A DNA stretch of 10,000 nucleotides from Salpingoeca rosetta. Lineage: Eukaryota; Opisthokonta; Choanoflagellata; Craspedida; Salpingoecidae. The notes under the pieces are model-generated. The model was not told the origin of the DNA, ran no database searches, and worked only from the letters and a program-made list of their open reading frames with translations. The stretch lies in contig NW_004754924.1 in NCBI RefSeq assembly GCF_000188695.1, positions 1,505,276-1,515,275 of the forward strand, given 5' to 3'. The position numbers were made by a program, and so were the translations under genes. Below are positions 6,238 to 10,000 of this stretch, piece by piece (the first letter of the stretch is position 1; each line of letters starts with the position of its first letter).

Positions 6238-7923
6238 ATGCACGCACGCGCACCCACGCAGACACAGCCTCTCAGCGAAACCCTCAATCAAGTGATGCTG
6301 CCTTCCTCCAACCGCAAGCGCATCTCAAGTCCAACCCCCTTTGCTTCCCCAGCCAAGGATCACACAACCAGCAAAATGGACCCGGCATCGCTGCTCCCGT
6401 GCCCATCCCCGCCGGCCAAGCGCATGCTGCGCCTGCACCACGACGACCGTGTCACGGACGACGATGAGTACGTCCGCCCCGCCCCTCGCGCCCACGCCCG
6501 CGCCAGCCCCGCGGCTCGCCCCATGTGGCGCCCAGCACGCAGCGCCTCCACAGCGACCGGCCTCGCCGCAGACTGCGACTGCGCAGCCGGCACCACGTCC
6601 CTTGGCCCTCGCCACGACGTGTCTGCCCCCGCGTCTGCCTGCCTGCCGGCTTCTCGCGGCCGTGCCTCCAGCTTTGACAACGGCTCCAGCCACGCCAGCA
6701 CATACCAGCCCCGCTCCCCATTCTTCTGCGCCAGCGCTGCCACGACCAGCACCAGCAGCAGCAGCAGCAGCCTCGACGTGCCCCACTTCCCCTTTCCCTC
6801 CCCTCCACCGACAACAAGCCATTCAGGCGCCGCCCCTTGCACCACCACCAGTGCTACAAGCAGCACTGGCCCGACGCTCTCCGTGTCCTCGACGGCGTGC
6901 AAGTCGCCAAGCCCGCGCCGTGTGAGTCGTGGCCTCTCCTTCTCCTCCCCTCACCGCGCCCACACCGCGACGCCCATCACCACCCCGCTCGCCAGCATGA
7001 CCTCTGCCAGCTCCCTCGACCTTGGCGCCGTCGCCTCGGCATCCTCGTCCATGGACATGCGCTGCGACGACGACGACGACGAAGATGACGAGGAGGAGGG
7101 CCGTGGCAGTGACGCCGAGGCCACCGCCATGGACACGGTCGTCGCCGCCCACGGGCATGCATGCATGCACGCCCAACAGCACAGCAGCCACCACCACCAC
7201 CACCACCACCAGCAGCCGCACCGCCACGTCTCCACGGGCAGCAGCCGAAGCAGCTGGCAGCCGGAGGACCCGTTCAGCTCTGCCAGCAGCACGCGCCGCA
7301 ACAGCCTCACCTCGCCCAACATGCTGTCCGGCGCGCGCCAGGCCACGCTGGATCTGCCACAGCGCACAGCCACAGCCAGCGCGCCAACCACGCCCCCTCG
7401 CCCGCTGCTCCTGCATCGCCGCACCTCCTCCACAGCCAGCCCCACGGCCCAAGCCGGCGCACACCAGGGCCAGCAAGCCTCCCCGTCTGCCCACGGCAAG
7501 CCCACGCTGTCGCGGCCCAAGCCCCGCTTCAACCTGCCCACGTCCCCATCGATGCCCTCGTCGCCCTCGCTGTCGCCGCGCCACCACGCGCGCCTCATGC
7601 TGCCGACATCGCCGTCGTCGTGCCCAACAACGCCGGAGCCAAAGAGCCGCCGCTTCTCCCTGCTGGAGCGCAGGCGGGAGCGCGCCATGAGCTGGACGGA
7701 GAACGGGCGCCGGCCGTGCATGAGCCCAGACCTCATGCGCACGGGCAGCCTGCAGCTCAACGTCCCTGTCAGCGACATCAACGCCGTGCACAACGACGAG
7801 GACACGCGCGTGGACAACATGCGCGGTGACCGCGTGGATGCCCTCTTTGATGCCGCGCTTGCGGTTGGCGAGGAGGAGGCCGCCAAGCAGCTCGACGCCT
7901 CGTTCTCAAAGGACGACGCATAG
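6238..7923 (+). CDS. Large Ser/Pro/Thr-rich, apparently disordered phospho-regulatory protein of unknown family
   Basis: The frame is open without interruption to TAG at 7921-7923, with very strong G/C at third positions, so I regard it as genuine coding. An in-frame TGA at 6211 limits the start to ATG 6238 (561 aa), 6295 (542 aa) or 6376 (515 aa); 6376 has the best context (AAAATGG). Numbering from 6238: a Ser run at 173-178, an acidic run at 277-287 (Asp/Glu), a His run at 318-324. Arg-x-x-Ser sites include RRVSRGLSF (227-235), RRNSLTSP (353-360), RRTSS (394-398), RRFSLLERRRER (471-482) and RTGSL (501-505). About twenty Ser/Thr-Pro sites are spread through it, and LPTSPS occurs twice (433, 455). 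The last 90 residues are more charged and probably the most structured part. No enzyme domain, membrane segment or signal peptide is seen. The pattern suggests a substrate of proline-directed and basophilic kinases and perhaps of 14-3-3; that is inference. Confidence 0.82.
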   Translation: MHARAPTQTQPLSETLNQVMLPSSNRKRISSPTPFASPAKDHTTSKMDPASLLPCPSPPAKRMLRLHHDDRVTDDDEYVRPAPRAHARASPAARPMWRPARSASTATGLAADCDCAAGTTSLGPRHDVSAPASACLPASRGRASSFDNGSSHASTYQPRSPFFCASAATTSTSSSSSSLDVPHFPFPSPPPTTSHSGAAPCTTTSATSSTGPTLSVSSTACKSPSPRRVSRGLSFSSPHRAHTATPITTPLASMTSASSLDLGAVASASSSMDMRCDDDDDEDDEEEGRGSDAEATAMDTVVAAHGHACMHAQQHSSHHHHHHHQQPHRHVSTGSSRSSWQPEDPFSSASSTRRNSLTSPNMLSGARQATLDLPQRTATASAPTTPPRPLLLHRRTSSTASPTAQAGAHQGQQASPSAHGKPTLSRPKPRFNLPTSPSMPSSPSLSPRHHARLMLPTSPSSCPTTPEPKSRRFSLLERRRERAMSWTENGRRPCMSPDLMRTGSLQLNVPVSDINAVHNDEDTRVDNMRGDRVDALFDAALAVGEEEAAKQLDASFSKDDA

Positions 7924-9249
7924 GGCGCCATTGCCCCGAGCTTGCTCTTGGCCCCTCCCCCCCCCTAATCTCTTGCTCGCGTGTGTACAGTATATACTCT
8001 TTGTATGTATGTGGAGCTGTGTTATGTATGCGAACCACGCACCGCATTTGTCCATCGTTTTGTCATTCTCCCCTGTGCGCTCCTCCCTCTTGTGTGCTTG
8101 CATGCACGCACGACTTGCAGCAGTTACCTGCGGCGCCGTTCACTCGTTCACATCGCCATCCTCTTTGTGTCCCTTGCTTTTCGTTTTCGTGGTGTCTTGA
8201 TGTTGGTTATTCTGTGTTGTGTGTCATCACATCATCATTAGCACCACGTTGATGGCGATGCCATGCTGATGCTTGTCATGAGGCGCTCCTTTGCTCTTGC
8301 ACGTGCTCTGCAGCACACCACTCTCCTCGCTCTCGCTTTCTTTATCTCCCTTATCTTCATTGTGTCCCCTCGAGCGCTATCGTTTGTGCGTGGACACACT
8401 TTGTCTTGCTCTGTCTTGCTCTCTATCTAGCGACCCACATGCCACATGGATGAGTGTACACATGTCCTCATGTATTTGTGTTTCTGGGATGTGTTGATGT
8501 GCGTGTCTTGGTCGCATCTGTCATCCCAGCTGCCTTCTTGCACCTTCCTGCGTTGCTGTCACCAGTCACCTGCCACTTGTCTCTCGCACACTCGCCACCT
8601 TTATCTTCTTCTTCTTTTTCTTTGGCGCTGTGCGCCACTATTGTGTGTGCTCTCCCTCCTTCGCCTCTCTCAACTCGGATCACCAGAAAGATTTATTTCT
8701 CCGCCGGCGTACATACGAAGACAGTAAACAAGCACTCATGTCATGTGTCACAATGTCAGCTCAGACAAGCGAGAGGAGGGCATGACCGCAGCAGAGCAGC
8801 CACAACCATGATGATGATGATGATGATGAATTGGTGATGATGATGGTGATGATGGTGATGAAGCAGACCACAGCACAACAAGGCGAGCAATGTGCTTGTT
8901 CTTCTGTGTTAGCGACTCTCAAACTCAGACTCAGGAGCCGTTAGCTTTTGTTGCGACGTGCTGTTCGAGCATGTTCGATGCCACGCGTCTCCCTCCTGTC
9001 GTGCGATGACGCTCATGACGCACCCACGTGAATCCACTGACGCACATGTCCACGACCACGACCACTGGGTCAGTGCACGCACGGCTTTTCCCTCTGCAGC
9101 TCTGCGTGCTGCACTCTGCATGCGGTCATGACAACTCGCAACATGCACGCGTGTAGTTCGCACGCAAACGAAAAATGCAGAACCGTTCACAACAGCAAAA
9201 AAGAAAAAAATGCGGCCGTGGCAGCCAACACGACAAAAAGTAGCGCTGA
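7924..9249. other. 3' flank and intergenic stretch without a convincing gene
   Basis: Downstream of the TAG the strand is T/C-rich with only short frames. No AATAAA occurs on this strand. An ATG-type triplet repeat lies at 8808-8861. A 344-codon antisense frame (9943-8909) overlaps the right part but is low complexity and runs through the next gene's signal peptide region, so I do not call it. Confidence 0.55.
8808..8861 (+). repeat. (ATG)7 and imperfect GATGGT triplet repeats
   Basis: Seven perfect ATG units (8808-8828) are followed after AATTG by GATGAT/GGTGAT variants to 8861. The block is roughly complementary to the CAT/CAC tract at 196-279, as expected for unrelated copies of one triplet class. 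Confidence 0.92.
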
Positions 9250-9720
9250 CAAGAACAACAACAACAACAACCACGCTGCTCAGTTCAGCCAGCCAACCAA
9301 CCCTGCTTGCTTTGGCTGTCCTGTGTTGTGTTGTGCTTGCTCGTTGATGTTGAGCATTGCTGTGTATGGGTGCGACACGCTCACGCCACAGAGTATCAGC
9401 AGCCAACCAAGCCCCAAGCGCCCCCCAAAACAGAGCAAAGGCGTCAGCTGACCAGCAGCGATCAGCAGCACACCAAGCAACTTCCTCAAACAATAACGAT
9501 GACGATGAGCTTAAGGAGAACCACTCTCCACAGTGCTCAGCACAGCCAAGACACAACAACACCTCACCAGCACAGGAGAAGAGGAACAGGGACAACAAGG
9601 AGAGCCAGTGGAACAGACAAACCAAGGGGAACAGAGAGAGCAAGGGGAACAGAGAGAGCAAGGGGAACAGAGAGAGCAAGTGGAACAAGGAGAAGAGTAT
9701 TGTCACTCTCAACGATAACC
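9250..9720 (+). other. Leader of the 9721 gene; in-frame open stretch
   Basis: The frame of the signal-peptide protein has stops at 9241 and 9247 and none from 9250 to the end of the window, about 157 extra codons upstream of 9721. Two in-frame ATGs lie at 9499 and 9505. The stretch is Gln/Thr/Arg-rich low complexity. I read it as 5' UTR because an N-terminal signal peptide begins at 9721, but an extended N-terminus is possible. Confidence 0.5.
9624..9677 (+). repeat. 18-bp tandem repeat, three exact copies plus a degenerate fourth
   Basis: The unit AAGGGGAACAGAGAGAGC occurs exactly at 9624-9641, 9642-9659 and 9660-9677, then degenerates to 9695. Being a multiple of three, it stays open in several frames; in the frame of the downstream gene it reads RGTERA three times. 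Confidence 0.96.
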
Positions 9721-10000
9721 ATGACAACAACACCAAATATGGCAGTGGTGTTGGTGCTGGTGCTGGCAGCAGCGGCTGTCGGGGCTCATGGCTCAGGTGC
9801 CAATGCCGCTGTGGGTGATGATAGCAGCGGGTCGCTCGTCTTCCATGCCAGTAGCAGCCAGCTGCTCTCTGCACACTCGCTGGTGCACACGCTTGGCTCG
9901 GTCGGCGACAGCACCACCAGCGGCGGCGGCAGTGGCGGCACAAGCGGCAACGGCGCCAACACCGTGTCCAGCGCCGAGCAGCGGCGCGGGTGGGCCAACG
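9721..10000 (+). CDS. N-terminal part of a secreted or cell-surface protein (runs off window)
   Basis: Ninety-three codons are visible from ATG 9721, open to the window edge. ATG 9739 is a second in-frame start with a better context (AATATGG). From it, AVVLVLVLAAAAVGAHG forms a classic signal peptide hydrophobic core, with probable cleavage near VGA|HG or AHG|SG (residues about 22-24 counted from 9721). After it come a short Ser/Asp segment, FHASSSQLLSAHSLVHTLG, then a Gly/Ser/Thr-rich linker (about residues 67-82) and SSAEQRRGWAN. Third positions are largely G/C, supporting coding. The mature domain lies beyond the window, so the family is unknown. It could be a receptor, adhesion protein or secreted enzyme. 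No operon-like link to the gene at 6238-7923 is implied. Confidence 0.75.
   Translation, partial: MTTTPNMAVVLVLVLAAAAVGAHGSGANAAVGDDSSGSLVFHASSSQLLSAHSLVHTLGSVGDSTTSGGGSGGTSGNGANTVSSAEQRRGWAN

Noticed and set aside
6823..7931. Antisense frames of 322 and 326 codons over the large + strand coding exon
   Set aside because: They are shadows created by the extreme G/C third-position bias of the + strand gene; their products are Arg/Ala/Gly-rich or Ser-rich without motifs.
9624..9695. Possible CRISPR-like or phage-type direct repeat
   Set aside because: The 18-bp copies are immediately tandem with no spacers, in eukaryotic DNA; it is an ordinary minisatellite.
8909..9943. 344-codon open frame on the minus strand
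   Set aside because: It is low complexity (Leu/Ser/Phe runs produced by the antisense of the 18-bp repeat, poly-Val from CAA units) and overlaps the convincing signal-peptide start on the + strand. No domain is visible.

Overview
This is eukaryotic nuclear DNA. One gene is clearly split by GT-AG introns, the intergenic DNA is several kilobases long, coding third positions are strongly G/C, and almost every non-coding stretch carries a microsatellite (TG/CA, CAT/CAC, TTG, GTG, ACGC, ATG). Intron-dense genes with introns of 175-253 bp, GC-rich exons and poly-Q tracts would fit a unicellular relative of animals such as a choanoflagellate. That assignment is inference from style only; no marker in the window proves the lineage.

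Layout, all on the + strand. (1) Positions 1-2372 hold the 3' part of a ubiquilin/Dsk2-family gene. I can define six exons and five complete introns by matching the reading frame to the family's conserved blocks; the N-terminal ubiquitin-like domain would lie upstream of the window. The visible 318 residues contain an STI1 pair, a linker with the LPNPW motif and three poly-Q tracts, and a C-terminal UBA domain. (2) Positions 2373 to about 4580 are intergenic, with a GGT-rich then CA-rich repeat block, a (CAG)6 tract and a cluster of small inverted repeats; I see no convincing gene. (3) About 4580-6237 is a pyrimidine- and C-rich leader for the next gene, with a consensus splice donor at 5607 and acceptors ending at 5723 and 6197, so the 5' UTR is probably spliced. 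(4) Positions 6238-7923 hold a large uninterrupted coding exon for a roughly 515-561-residue, Ser/Pro/Thr-rich, apparently disordered protein with many Ser/Thr-Pro and Arg-x-x-Ser sites; I do not recognise its family. (5) Positions 7924-9720 are 3' flank and intergenic DNA, ending in a leader with an 18-bp tandem repeat. (6) From 9721 to the window end runs the start of a secreted or cell-surface protein with a clear signal peptide and a Gly/Ser-rich segment, cut by the window edge.

The three genes do not form an evident pathway. The ubiquilin is a proteasome shuttle, the second protein looks like a heavily phosphorylated regulatory substrate, and the third enters the secretory route. The most distinctive feature of the window is the composition of the ubiquilin introns. 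Four of the five complete introns, and the visible part of the upstream one, go from G/T-rich at the 5' side to C/A-rich at the 3' side, so each could in principle fold back on itself. I found no defence system, CRISPR array, transposase or convincing RNA gene.
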